Below, piece after piece: positions 51,896 through 61,327 of a DNA stretch of 64,000 bases; the stretch's first letter is position 1, and every line of letters starts with the position of its first letter. Source of the DNA: DAIDKA01 sp036498905 (lineage in GTDB: Bacteria; Pseudomonadota; Gammaproteobacteria; Steroidobacterales; Steroidobacteraceae); the NCBI GenBank assembly GCA_036498905.1, contig DASYER010000026.1:26498-90497 (forward strand), given 5' to 3'. The position numbers and the translations under genes are program-made. The notes under the pieces were generated by a model that searched no databases, was not told the origin of the DNA, and saw only the letters and a program-made list of their open reading frames with translations.

Positions 51896-52095
51896 CCTGG
51901 CACGATCCAAACCCTGCTGCGTATCAGCACTGGGTTGAATTGGCGCGAATAAGCAACGGGTTCAAAACGCCTACACGCTTTACGCCTTAATCCCCTATAT
52001 GGCGCTGCCGGACTTTGTTGTTAGGCTGCGACGCCATGTATCCCCGTCTGCGCGTCAACGCGGCAGGACGTAATCGATCCCTTGAGGAAGAGTTC

Positions 52096-53184
52096 ATGAA
52101 AAATCGAGCATTGCTATTGTGTATTCTGGCCGTACCCGCGCTGGCGACCGCCGCCGACGGGGATGAGTGGTATATCGCGCCGTTTCTCGGCGGAATAACT
52201 CCGGATTACCGTCGCGACGTTGATCACAACAGCGTGGCATACGGCGCTGCGTTCGGGCGTGAGCTTGGCCCGATTTTCAACTTCGAGTTCAGCGGCAATG
52301 CGAATGCCGACTCGCACACTCACACGCCGGTGCCTCCGGGACGGCTGAATCTGGACGCGCTCTCGCTCGACATGCTGGCGGTCGGTAACCGCAGCGGCAT
52401 GGTGTCGCCGTACATCGGACTGGGTCTGGGCGCCGTGCGCACGGACTACAGCCTCAACGGCGGCGGCAGCCCCGGGTATGACACCCGCCTGGGTGTCGAG
52501 ACGGAAGTCGGCCTGATGGTCAAAATGTGGGAAAGCACCGATAAGACCAGCAAATTGTCGCTGCGCCCGGAGCTGAAGATGCGTTGGGCCGACCCGGGCA
52601 ATGCCAATCTCAAGGACTACCTGTACACGGTCGGCGTGCAGTATTCCTTCGGTGGCAGCCCGGTGGCTGCACCCGTGCCGGTAGCAGCTCAGGCTCCGCC
52701 GCCGCCCCCACCGCCGCTCCCGCCACCCCCGCCGCCACCGGCTCCCCCGCCACCGCCCCCGCCGCCGGCATTCCCGGCCGCGAAGGCTTCCATCACCATC
52801 GAGGGTGTGAATTTCGCCTTCAACAAATCCGACCTCACGGCCGATTCGCGGCCGGTTCTAGACGGCGTGGCCAATGGGCTGAAGCAGCACCCGCGAGTGA
52901 AAGTGGAAATCCAGGGTCATACCGACAGCGTCGGCAAGCCGGCCTACAACTTGAAGCTGTCGCAGCGGCGGGCCGAGTCGGTGCGCAGTTATCTCATCAT
53001 GGATGGCGTCCCGGAGGATCAGCTGATGGCGAAGGGATATGGCGAAACCCAACCGGTCGCCAGCAACAAGGACGCCGAGGGTCGTGCAAAGAACCGTCGC
53101 GTTGTGATGTACGTACTGTCCAATCCCGGCGACATCAACGTCAAGGGGCAGGGCAGCTCGCAGGACACTCCGCCCTCTCGCTGA
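52096..53184 (+). CDS. OmpA-family outer-membrane protein
   Basis: A 362-residue outer-membrane protein. Signal peptide 1-20 (LLLCILAVPALATAA), an eight-strand type barrel (about 22-190), a long polyproline hinge (201-227) and a C-terminal OmpA/MotB peptidoglycan-binding domain (about 232-342; VNFAFNKSDL, GHTDSVGKPAYNLKLSQRRA, NRRVVMYV). It probably links outer membrane to cell wall. GAGGAAGAG precedes ATG 52096. It is a single-gene unit with its own terminator. The 230 bp upstream (51866-52095) contain the glyS terminator and no further feature I can support. Confidence 0.93.
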   Translation: MKNRALLLCILAVPALATAADGDEWYIAPFLGGITPDYRRDVDHNSVAYGAAFGRELGPIFNFEFSGNANADSHTHTPVPPGRLNLDALSLDMLAVGNRSGMVSPYIGLGLGAVRTDYSLNGGGSPGYDTRLGVETEVGLMVKMWESTDKTSKLSLRPELKMRWADPGNANLKDYLYTVGVQYSFGGSPVAAPVPVAAQAPPPPPPPLPPPPPPPAPPPPPPPPAFPAAKASITIEGVNFAFNKSDLTADSRPVLDGVANGLKQHPRVKVEIQGHTDSVGKPAYNLKLSQRRAESVRSYLIMDGVPEDQLMAKGYGETQPVASNKDAEGRAKNRRVVMYVLSNPGDINVKGQGSSQDTPPSR

Positions 53185-53197
53185 CAGCGACTCTGCC

Positions 53198-53240
53198 AAG
53201 GCCCCGGGCGTTCTCTTAGGAGTCCCCGGGGCCTTGTTTT
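53198..53240 (+). terminator. Intrinsic terminator after the OmpA-family gene
   Basis: An 11-bp stem AAGGCCCCGGG/CCCGGGGCCTT with a 16-nt loop, followed by GTTTT. Strong and correctly placed 13 bp after the stop. Confidence 0.88.
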
Positions 53241-53256
53241 ACCGTATCTGGTTTAT

Positions 53257-53655
53257 CTAGCGTCGGGCGGGCGCGGCCAGAACGTAGTCGCGGATATTGC
53301 CCTGCATGAGCCCCGGATTCGGATCGCGCTCCTGCATTTCCACGGAAATGCCCAGCGGCGCGCGGGCATGCACTTCCCGCAGTTGTTCGCAGGCCGCCGC
53401 AAAAATCTCCTCGCAGGCCTGGCGGCGGGTGGCGTGGTCCCGACCATGTCCGACGCAGATGGACAGATGCACGAAGGTATTGTCGGGCTGCCGGGCCGCA
53501 TCGCAGTACGACTCGCTTTCATAAGCCCGCGTGCGCATTCCTCCGGCTGGAAACATGCCCGTGGCCAGAGCAGCCTGCCGCATGGCCTCGACGAACTTCG
53601 GCAGATTCAGTTGCCGGCGCAGGTTCGAGGAATGCTCGATGACGATGTGGGTCAC
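53257..53655 (-). CDS. CHMI-like protein (5-carboxymethyl-2-hydroxymuconate isomerase family) lacking Pro1
   Basis: A 132-residue tautomerase-superfamily protein aligned with HpaF-type isomerases of homoprotocatechuate breakdown: HIVIEHSSNLRRQLNLPKF at the N-terminus, ATGMFPAGGMRTRAY and ISVEMQERDPNPGLMQGNIRDYV at the C-terminus. In the family the chain starts with a catalytic proline (MPH...). Here GTG 53655 gives Met-Thr-His, so Pro1 is replaced by Thr; extending upstream does not restore a terminal Pro. It may have lost isomerase activity. There is no homoprotocatechuate cluster around it. Confidence 0.8.
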   Translation of the reverse strand: MTHIVIEHSSNLRRQLNLPKFVEAMRQAALATGMFPAGGMRTRAYESESYCDAARQPDNTFVHLSICVGHGRDHATRRQACEEIFAAACEQLREVHARAPLGISVEMQERDPNPGLMQGNIRDYVLAAPARR

Positions 53656-53718
53656 GGGAAAAGCATCGCACGACCCTTCAGGGTCGGGCAAGGGTGGCAG
53701 GTCCTGGCACCGGACGGC

Positions 53719-53940
53719 TCAGTCCGAGAGGGCCTTCAGATCGCGTAACAGGGCGTTGCGCCCGCGCTCGACCTGGTCCAGGCGCTGGGCGGCATCGCGC
53801 AGCGCGAATAGATCCTTGACGTGGGAGTCGTGCAGCCGGCGGTAGGCGGCGCGTGCCGCCAGCCATTGCCGGGTGGCGCTCTCGAAGCGCGTCGACAGGT
53901 CGCGTCGCAGGTTGATGATCGACAGGGAGCTGAGCGGCAT
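53719..53940 (-). CDS. Small hypothetical coiled-coil protein
   Basis: A 73-residue basic helical protein (LSTRFESATRQWLAARAAYRRL ... DAAQRLDQVERGRNALLRDL). It has no recognised family. GAGG lies about 7 bp before the ATG, and it fills a gap between the CHMI-like and SDR genes on the same strand as CHMI. Coding status is plausible but not certain. Confidence 0.5.
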   Translation of the reverse strand: MPLSSLSIINLRRDLSTRFESATRQWLAARAAYRRLHDSHVKDLFALRDAAQRLDQVERGRNALLRDLKALSD

Positions 53941-54118
53941 ACGTTTGGCCTCGCGGGGTCGCCGGGGCGAGAGACTGCACTCACGGTATTACAGGCATGC
54001 GACATGTTCAGCGCAACCGCATGAATTTGCGAGGTGCGTCTCACCGGTCCGGCGCGCATACAATGATGGACGAGGGGCGCCCGACGGGGGCGCTGCCGCT
54101 TGAAGGGGAGTTGGGTCG

Positions 54119-54859
54119 ATGAGTTCAGGTTTGCGGGTTGCGGTGATCACGGGTGCCGGCAGTGGCATCGGTCGGGCGGTTGCGCTGAGGTTTCTGGCGG
54201 AGGGTTATCGGGTGGTGCTGGCGGGGCGGCGCGAAGCGGCGCTGCGCGAGGTGCTGACGGCGGCCGGTGCGGCCGGTCACAACGGCCTAGCCGTGGCCTG
54301 TGACGTGACCGATCAGACCTCCGTTCAGGCGCTCTTCGCCAAGACCCAGCGTGAGTTCGGGCGGCTCGACGTGCTGTTCAACAATGCCGGCATCACCGCC
54401 CCCGCCGTGCCGCTGGAGGAGCTGCCGGTGGCGACCTGGAACGCCGTCGTCGCCACCAACCTTACCGGGCCCTTCCTGTGCACCCAGGAGGCTTTCCGCA
54501 TCATGAAGAACCAGGATCCGCGCGGTGGGCGGATCATCAACAATGGCTCGATTTCCGCGCATGCACCGCGGATGCGCTCCGTGGCTTACACGGCGACCAA
54601 ACACGCCATCACTGGGCTGACCAAGTCGACCTCGCTGGACGGTCGCGAGTACGACATCGCCTGCGGACAGATCGACATCGGCAATGCCCGCACCGAGCTC
54701 GCCGACAAGCTCGCCAAGGCGAGTGCCGCGCCTGAACCGCTGATGGATGTGGATCATGTCGCCCAGGCCGTTGTGGCCATGGCCGCACTGCCGTTGTCGG
54801 CCAACGTTCAGTTCATGACCATCATGGCGACGAAGATGCCCTTCATAGGCCGCGGCTGA
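54119..54859 (+). CDS. Short-chain dehydrogenase/reductase (classical SDR)
   Basis: A 246-residue NAD(P)-dependent oxidoreductase. The nucleotide-binding TGAGSGIG (11-18), NNAG (88-91) and the catalytic Ser144, Tyr157 and Lys161 (YTATK) are present. Arg37 and Arg38 after the second strand (AGRREA) favour NADPH. The substrate is unknown. AAGGGGAG precedes ATG 54119 by 8 bp. Upstream, a GCGCCC/GGGCGC hairpin (54077-54093) and TACAAT at 54059 may be leader structure and -10. It converges on the RND operon, 3 bp apart. Confidence 0.92.
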   Translation: MSSGLRVAVITGAGSGIGRAVALRFLAEGYRVVLAGRREAALREVLTAAGAAGHNGLAVACDVTDQTSVQALFAKTQREFGRLDVLFNNAGITAPAVPLEELPVATWNAVVATNLTGPFLCTQEAFRIMKNQDPRGGRIINNGSISAHAPRMRSVAYTATKHAITGLTKSTSLDGREYDIACGQIDIGNARTELADKLAKASAAPEPLMDVDHVAQAVVAMAALPLSANVQFMTIMATKMPFIGRG

Positions 54860-54862
54860 GTG

Positions 54863-57800
54863 TCAGGCAGCGGTCGCGCCGCCGGCAGTCGCGATTCCGC
54901 GCAATTCCTGCTGCTGCTTGCGTGCCCGGCGCTTGGCGCCGATGCGCCGCACGTACAGGTAGACCACCGGCGTGGTGTAGAGCGTCAGCAGCTGGCTGAC
55001 GATCAGACCGCCCACGATCGAAATACCCAGTGGGCGGCGCAATTCAGTGCCGTCGCCCGTGGATAATGCCAGCGGCATGGCGCCGGCGATGGCCGCGCAG
55101 GTCGTCATCATGATGGGCCGGAAGCGCAGTGAGCAGGCGCGCGCGATGGCATCGCGCGATACCAATCCGAGGTTGCGCTCCGCGTCCAGTGCGAAGTCCA
55201 CCATCATGATGGCGTTCTTCTTCACGATTCCGATCAGCAGCATGATGCCGAGGAAGGCCACCAGGCTCAGTTCAGTGTTGGTGAGCATCAGTGCCAGAAG
55301 GGCGCCCAGGCCTGCCGAGGGCAGCGTCGAAATGATGGTCAGCGGCTGGGCGAAGCTCTCATAGAGCACGCCCAGCACCACGTAGATCGCGAGCAATGCC
55401 GCAGCCAGAATCAGCGGCTCATTGCCGGCTGACTGCTGGAACAGTCGGGCGGTCCCATAGGCACTGCCATGGATGCTAATAGGCATATGAATGCGCGCCA
55501 TCGTGCGCTCGATGGCCGCCTGCCCGACGCTCAAGGCCTCGCCCTCCGGCAAGTTGTACGAGAAGGATGTCGAAATGGATGTCCCGGTGTGGCTGACACT
55601 GGTCGGAGTCGTGGAAGTATCGAAATGACTGAAGGCGGAAAAAGGCACCACGTGTTCCGCCGATATACTGATTGCGGCCCCCGTCGACGTATTGCCCCGC
55701 CCGGCATTCGCCAATGAGTTGGAGGCCAGATTGCGCGCGGCATCTTCGGCGACCGTACTGGCGGCGGTGCTGGTCTTGCCCTTGAAGGAGGTCGTTCCGG
55801 CCACTGCCTGGGTGGCCTGAGTGCCGGAAATCTTTCCGCCGGAGGTACTGAGGAACATGTCCCTCAGCACCTGCGGGTTCTGCGAGTACTCCGGCGCCAC
55901 CTCCAGAACCACGTGATACTGCTGGGGGTTGTAGGGATCGTAGATGGTCGAAGTCAGCGCCTGGGTGAAGGAGTTGCCCAAGGCACTGTCGATGATGCTT
56001 TCGTTCAGCCCCAGCCGCGACGCGGCGTCCCGGTCCACGATGAGATCAGTCTGCAGGCCGCCGGGCTGCAGATCGGTATCCACGTCCGTGATTTCCGGGA
56101 CGTCCTGCAGCGCGACCTTCAGCTTCTGCGACCAGTCACGCAGTTCCGCCAGATCATCTCCCAGCAGCGTGTACTGATATTGGGAATTGGCCGAGCGGCC
56201 GCCTCCGCCGTTACCCAGATCCTGGACCGCCTGCAGGAAGGTAATCACACCATCAACCTTGTTGAGCTGCGGGCGCAACCGAGCGATCACCTGATCGGCC
56301 GAGGCCTTGCGTTTTGACAGCGGTTTGAGCGTGACCTGGAAATTGGCGTTGGCTCCGCCCCCGTTGCCGAAGCCACCGCCACCCACCGATCCGGCGACGG
56401 TGTCCACGGCCGGATCCGCCTGAATGACCTTCGTTACCTGCTGCAGCTTGCGCTTGATCATTTCAAACGAAGCCGTGGCATCGCCACGCATGCCGCCCTG
56501 CAGCTGGCCGGTGTCCTGCTGCGGCATGAAGCCCTTCGGGATTGCGGCGTACATATAGACGTTCAGGAAAATCGTCATCAACAGCGACAACATCATCAGC
56601 CGCGGATGGTTGAGCGCAAATCCCAGGGTGCGCTCGTAGCCCGTGCGCACTGACTCGAATCCGGAATTGAACCCGCGCAGCAGCCCATTGGCCCGCCCCG
56701 GGCGATCGCGCCCCAGCAGGCGCGCGCACATCATCGGCGTCGTCGTCAGAGAAATGACCAGCGAGATCAGGATCGCCACCGACAGGGTGACGGTGAATTC
56801 ATTGAAAAGGCGCCCTGCAATACCGCCGAGGAACTGGAACGGCAGGAATACCGCCACCAGCGACAGGCTCATTGAAATGACGGTGAAACCCACTTCACGG
56901 GCGCCGAGCAGGGCTGCCTGCATGGGCTTCATCCCATTCTCGATGTGACGGATGGAGTTCTCCATCACGACGATGGCATCGTCCACCACGAACCCGGTGG
57001 CGATGGTCATGGCCATCAAGGAGAAATTGTCCAAGCTGAAGCCGGCCAAGTACATGACCCCGAACGTGCCGGTCAGGGAGACCGGCACGACCCCGGCCGG
57101 AATGAGCGCCGCGCGGAAACTGTTGAGGAAGATGTAGACGACCAGGGTGACCATGAACACCGCGAGCACCAGTGTCTGCTCGACCTGGCGCAGCGAGCCG
57201 CGGATCGTGATCGAGCGGTCCTGGACGACCGCCAGGACAATATTCGGATCGATGTCGGCTTCGAGCTCGGGCAGCTCCTTCTTCACTGCATCGACTACTT
57301 CCACGATGTTGGCGCCCGGCTGCTGGAACACCTGCACGGTGACCGATGCCTTGCCATTGTAGAGGCCATAGGTGCGCCGGTTCTCCGTCGCGCCGTCCTC
57401 CTTGTCGTAGATCTGCGCCACATCGCTCAGGCGGATCACCGTGCCGTTACGACTGGCGATGATCAGGTCGCGGTACTGTGAGGCCTCGCGCGCATTGTCA
57501 TTGGTGTAGATCTGGTAACGCAGGCCACCCACTTCGATGGCGCCCTTGGGCGCATTGGCGTTTGCGTTTGAAATGGCGGCTGCCACGTCCTGCAGGCCGA
57601 TGCCGTACTTGGACAGGGCCATGGGATTGAGCTCGACCCGTACCGCAGGCAGGGCACTGCCGTTGATATTGACGACGCCGACGCCGTTGATCTGAGACAG
57701 GCGCTGGGTCAGCACGGCATCCGCCGCGTCATAGATCTGTCCCTGGGTGAGGACGTCCGATGTCAGGGCCAGGGTCATCACCGGGTTCTGGGAGCTGTTG

Positions 57801-58195
57801 ACCTTGCGATAACTCGGATTACGGGTCAGCGCCGATGGCAGATCCGCATGCGCCGCTTCGATCGCGGCCTGAACATCGCGGGCTGCGCCGTCGATGTCGC
57901 GGTCGATGCCGAATGTGAGCTGGATATTGCTGCTGCCCACGTTGCTGTTGGATGTCATGTCATCCACGTCGGCAATGGCACCCAGGTGCCGTTCCAGCGG
58001 TGTGGCCACGGTCGCCGCCATGACTTCCGGGCTCGCTCCCGGCAAGCTGGCGGACACGAATATCGCCGGGACGTCGATTTTCGGCAGCGGTGCTACGGGC
58101 AGCAGATTGAAGGCGGCGGCCCCCGCCAGCGCCAGGCCGATCGTCAAGAGGATCGTGGCGACGGGGCGGGCGATGAACGGCGCCGAAATGTTCAC
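54863..58195 (-). CDS. RND efflux transporter, MdtC-like subunit
   Basis: A 1110-residue HAE1-type inner-membrane pump with the expected 12 helices: first helix RPVATILLTIGLALAGAAAF, porter domain, and helix 4 with the proton-relay pair in GFVVDDAIVVMENSIRHIENG (about residues 403-404). PLPKIDVPAIFVSASLPGASPEVM near the N-terminus is typical of the MdtB/MdtC/MuxBC branch. A region of about 745-800 is Ser/Thr/Ala-rich, longer than usual. GTGA couples it to the preceding RND gene, so a heteromeric pump is likely. No TolC-type outer-membrane gene follows in this window. Confidence 0.95.
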   Translation of the reverse strand: MNISAPFIARPVATILLTIGLALAGAAAFNLLPVAPLPKIDVPAIFVSASLPGASPEVMAATVATPLERHLGAIADVDDMTSNSNVGSSNIQLTFGIDRDIDGAARDVQAAIEAAHADLPSALTRNPSYRKVNSSQNPVMTLALTSDVLTQGQIYDAADAVLTQRLSQINGVGVVNINGSALPAVRVELNPMALSKYGIGLQDVAAAISNANANAPKGAIEVGGLRYQIYTNDNAREASQYRDLIIASRNGTVIRLSDVAQIYDKEDGATENRRTYGLYNGKASVTVQVFQQPGANIVEVVDAVKKELPELEADIDPNIVLAVVQDRSITIRGSLRQVEQTLVLAVFMVTLVVYIFLNSFRAALIPAGVVPVSLTGTFGVMYLAGFSLDNFSLMAMTIATGFVVDDAIVVMENSIRHIENGMKPMQAALLGAREVGFTVISMSLSLVAVFLPFQFLGGIAGRLFNEFTVTLSVAILISLVISLTTTPMMCARLLGRDRPGRANGLLRGFNSGFESVRTGYERTLGFALNHPRLMMLSLLMTIFLNVYMYAAIPKGFMPQQDTGQLQGGMRGDATASFEMIKRKLQQVTKVIQADPAVDTVAGSVGGGGFGNGGGANANFQVTLKPLSKRKASADQVIARLRPQLNKVDGVITFLQAVQDLGNGGGGRSANSQYQYTLLGDDLAELRDWSQKLKVALQDVPEITDVDTDLQPGGLQTDLIVDRDAASRLGLNESIIDSALGNSFTQALTSTIYDPYNPQQYHVVLEVAPEYSQNPQVLRDMFLSTSGGKISGTQATQAVAGTTSFKGKTSTAASTVAEDAARNLASNSLANAGRGNTSTGAAISISAEHVVPFSAFSHFDTSTTPTSVSHTGTSISTSFSYNLPEGEALSVGQAAIERTMARIHMPISIHGSAYGTARLFQQSAGNEPLILAAALLAIYVVLGVLYESFAQPLTIISTLPSAGLGALLALMLTNTELSLVAFLGIMLLIGIVKKNAIMMVDFALDAERNLGLVSRDAIARACSLRFRPIMMTTCAAIAGAMPLALSTGDGTELRRPLGISIVGGLIVSQLLTLYTTPVVYLYVRRIGAKRRARKQQQELRGIATAGGATAA

Positions 58196-61100
58196 GTGGG
58201 CTGGTCCACCAATGGCCCGTGCACCTCGGGCTCGGATTTGGGCGCGAGGCGTTTGGCGATCCGGTCGAACGCCAGATAGATGACCGGAGTCGTGAACAGG
58301 GTCAGCACCTGGCTGACCAGCAGGCCGCCGACGATCGTGACGCCCAGCGGATGACGCAGTTCCGAACCGGTGCCGGTTCCGAACATCAGGGGCAGGGCGC
58401 CGAAGATCGCCGCGACCGTCGTCATCAGAATCGGTCTGAAACGCAGCAGGCAGGCCTGGTAGATCGCCTCGCGCGGCTCCATCCCCTGATTGCGCTCTGC
58501 ATCGATTGCAAAGTCGATCATGAGGATGGCGTTCTTCTTCACGATGCCGATTAGCAGGATGATGCCGATCAGCGCGATGATCGTCAGATCATCACCGAAG
58601 ACGATCAATGCGAGCAGGGCGCCGATGCCCGCGGACGGCAGAGTCGAAAGGATCGTCACCGGGTGGATGAAACTTTCGTACAGCACCCCCAGCACGATGT
58701 ACATGACCAGCACTGCCGCCAGCAGTAGCAGCAGCTCGTTCGAGAGGTTGTTGCGGAAGGCCAGGGCGGCGCCTTCAAAGGTGGTCGAAATGCTATCCGG
58801 CATTGCCAGTGACTTCTCTACCGCCTCGATCGCATCCACCGCGGCACCGAGCGATGAGCCGGGCGCGAGATTGAATGAGACCGTGGCGGCCGGGAACTGC
58901 GCCAGATGATTGATCAGCAGTGGCCGCGCCTCCATGGTCACCTTGGCCAGCGCCGACAGGGGCACCTGGCCGCCCGCGGCAGAGGGCACGTACAGCGACT
59001 GGATCGAATCGGTGGAAGCGTAGCTCTTCGGATCGGCCTCGATGATGACCCGATACTGATTCGACTGCGTGAAGATCGTCGAGACGATGCGTTGACCGAA
59101 GGCGTCATACAGTGCGTTGTCCACCGTGCCCACGCTCACGCCCAAGCGCGCCGCGGTGTCGCGATCGATGGTGATGTAGGCGGCCAGACCATTGTTCTCA
59201 AGATTGCTGACGACATCGGTCAGTTCCGGGCGCTCGCGCAACGCGGCCACCAGCTGCGGCGTCCAGGTGCCGAGGGTATCGGGGTTGGCGCTCTCCAGGA
59301 TGAACTGGTACTGCGTGCGGCTCACGGTGGTGTCCAGCGACAGATCCTGCGAGGGCTGCATGTACAGGGTGATCCCCTGGACGCTCGAGGTTTCCTGTTG
59401 CAGGCGATGGATGATGTCGTTGACCGTGGTGCTGCGCTGATCGCGCGGCTTGAGATTGATCAGAAACCGGCCGCTGTTGAGGGTGACGTTGTTGCCGTCC
59501 ACGCCGATGAACGACGAGAGGCTCACGACATCCGGATCCTTCAGGACCGCCGCGGCCAGTGCCTGCTGTCGGTCCGCCATGGCCCCATAGGAGATGGATT
59601 CGGTCGCCACCGAGACGCCCTGGATGAGCCCCGTGTCCTGGTCGGGAAAGAAGCCCTTGGGGATGAGGATGTAGAGACCGGCCGTGACGATCAGGGTGGC
59701 CACCGCGACCGTCAGCGTCAGGCTCTGGTGGTCCAGTACCCAGCGTAACTGCCGGCCGTACCAGGCGATGGTGGAATCCAGCCATTTTGAGGGGTCCACA
59801 TGAGCCGGATCGTCGTGATCGCGCTGTTTGAGCAGCAGCGCGCACAGCATCGGCACCAGCGTCAGTGACACGACGGCCGAGAGGATGATGGTGACGGCGA
59901 GCGTGACGGCGAACTCGCGGAACAGGCGTCCCACCACGTCCTGCATGAACAGCAGGGGTATCAGCACAGCCAGCAGCGAGACGGTCAAAGAGATGATGGT
60001 GAAGCCGATCTGCCCGGCACCCTTCAGCGCGGCATCCAGGGGTGGCTCGCCCGCCTCGATGTAGCGGGAAATGTTCTCGATCATCACGATGGCGTCATCG
60101 ACCACGAAGCCCGTCGCGATGGTCAGCGCCATCAGCGACAGGTTGTTCAAGCTGTAGCCGGCCAGATACATGACCGCGAATGTCCCGATCAGTGACAGCG
60201 GGACGGAAAGGCTCGGGATCAGCGTGGCGCGCAGATCGCGCAGGAACATGAAGATAACCAGCACCACCAGCAGCACGGCGAGAATCAGTTCGAACTGCAC
60301 ATCCTTGATGGAGGCGCGGATCGTCGTCGTGCGGTCGGTGAGCGGCGTGACCTGCACGCCGGCGGGCAGTGTGGCCTTCAGGCCCGGCAGCATGGCGTTG
60401 ATCTCGTCGACCACATCGACGACGTTGGCGCCGGGCTGGCGCTGCACGTTGATGATGAGCGCCGGAGTCGTGTTCATCCAGGCGCCGAGCTTGGTGTTCT
60501 CCGGCGCCTCGACCAGATCCGCGACATCCTTCAGCCGCACCGGCGCGCCGTTGCGGTACGCAACGACGATGTTCGAATACTCGGCGGCGCTCTTGAGTTG
60601 ATCGTTGGTATTGATGGTGTAGGCGCGCGAGGGTCCGTCAAAAGTGCCCTTGGGGCCGTTCTGATTGGCGACGCTGATGGTGGTGCGCAGGTCATCCAGG
60701 TTCAGGCCATAAGCGGCGAGGGCACGTGGATTGACGATGGCGCGTACGGCCGGCCGCTGCCCGCCGCTGATGCTGACCACACCCACGCCCTTGACCTGCG
60801 AGAGCTTCTGGGCGATGCGGATGTCCGCCATGTCCTCCACTTCCGTCAGCGGCATCACCTCAGAGGTCACTCCGAGGGTCAGCACCGGGGCATCCGCGGG
60901 GTTCACCTTGGCGTAGATCGGCGGCGCGGGCAGGTCCTGCGGCAGCAGGTTCTGCGCACCGCTGATCGCTGCCTGAACCTCCTGTTCGGCAATATCGATC
61001 GCCAACGCGAGGGTGAACTGCATGGTGATGACCGAGGCACCAGCCGAGCTGGTGGAGGACATCTGGTTCAGACCCGGCATCTGGCCGAACTGTTTCTCCA

Positions 61101-61299
61101 GGGGCGCCGTGATCGCCGAGGTGATCACCTCTGGGCTGGCACCCGGATAGAAGGTCTGCACCTGGATTGTCGGATACGAGACTTCCGGCAGCGCCGCCAG
61201 CGGCAGCTGCCGGTAGCCGATCATACCCACGACGAGTATGGCGACCATCAGCAGCGTGGTCGCGACTGGTCGTAGGACAAATATGCGTGACGGATTCAT
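58192..61299 (-). CDS. RND efflux transporter, MdtB-like subunit
   Basis: A 1035-residue HAE1-type pump. It starts with RIFVLRPVATTLLMVAILVVGMIGYRQLPLAALPEV, carries FYPGASPEVI and the relay Asp pair in GFVVDDAIVMIENISRYIEAG (about residue 400), and LRFRPILMTTVAAIFGALPL near the end. ATG 61299 fits the family start; the frame continues to 61551 but overlaps the adaptor gene. It follows the adaptor by 28 bp and precedes the second RND gene with a 4-bp overlap, the MdtABC/MuxABC arrangement in which two RND proteins form one mixed trimer. Confidence 0.95.
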   Translation of the reverse strand: MNPSRIFVLRPVATTLLMVAILVVGMIGYRQLPLAALPEVSYPTIQVQTFYPGASPEVITSAITAPLEKQFGQMPGLNQMSSTSSAGASVITMQFTLALAIDIAEQEVQAAISGAQNLLPQDLPAPPIYAKVNPADAPVLTLGVTSEVMPLTEVEDMADIRIAQKLSQVKGVGVVSISGGQRPAVRAIVNPRALAAYGLNLDDLRTTISVANQNGPKGTFDGPSRAYTINTNDQLKSAAEYSNIVVAYRNGAPVRLKDVADLVEAPENTKLGAWMNTTPALIINVQRQPGANVVDVVDEINAMLPGLKATLPAGVQVTPLTDRTTTIRASIKDVQFELILAVLLVVLVIFMFLRDLRATLIPSLSVPLSLIGTFAVMYLAGYSLNNLSLMALTIATGFVVDDAIVMIENISRYIEAGEPPLDAALKGAGQIGFTIISLTVSLLAVLIPLLFMQDVVGRLFREFAVTLAVTIILSAVVSLTLVPMLCALLLKQRDHDDPAHVDPSKWLDSTIAWYGRQLRWVLDHQSLTLTVAVATLIVTAGLYILIPKGFFPDQDTGLIQGVSVATESISYGAMADRQQALAAAVLKDPDVVSLSSFIGVDGNNVTLNSGRFLINLKPRDQRSTTVNDIIHRLQQETSSVQGITLYMQPSQDLSLDTTVSRTQYQFILESANPDTLGTWTPQLVAALRERPELTDVVSNLENNGLAAYITIDRDTAARLGVSVGTVDNALYDAFGQRIVSTIFTQSNQYRVIIEADPKSYASTDSIQSLYVPSAAGGQVPLSALAKVTMEARPLLINHLAQFPAATVSFNLAPGSSLGAAVDAIEAVEKSLAMPDSISTTFEGAALAFRNNLSNELLLLLAAVLVMYIVLGVLYESFIHPVTILSTLPSAGIGALLALIVFGDDLTIIALIGIILLIGIVKKNAILMIDFAIDAERNQGMEPREAIYQACLLRFRPILMTTVAAIFGALPLMFGTGTGSELRHPLGVTIVGGLLVSQVLTLFTTPVIYLAFDRIAKRLAPKSEPEVHGPLVDQPT

Positions 61300-61327
61300 G
61301 AGCGGGCCTGCTGCATCGCAGCCATCG

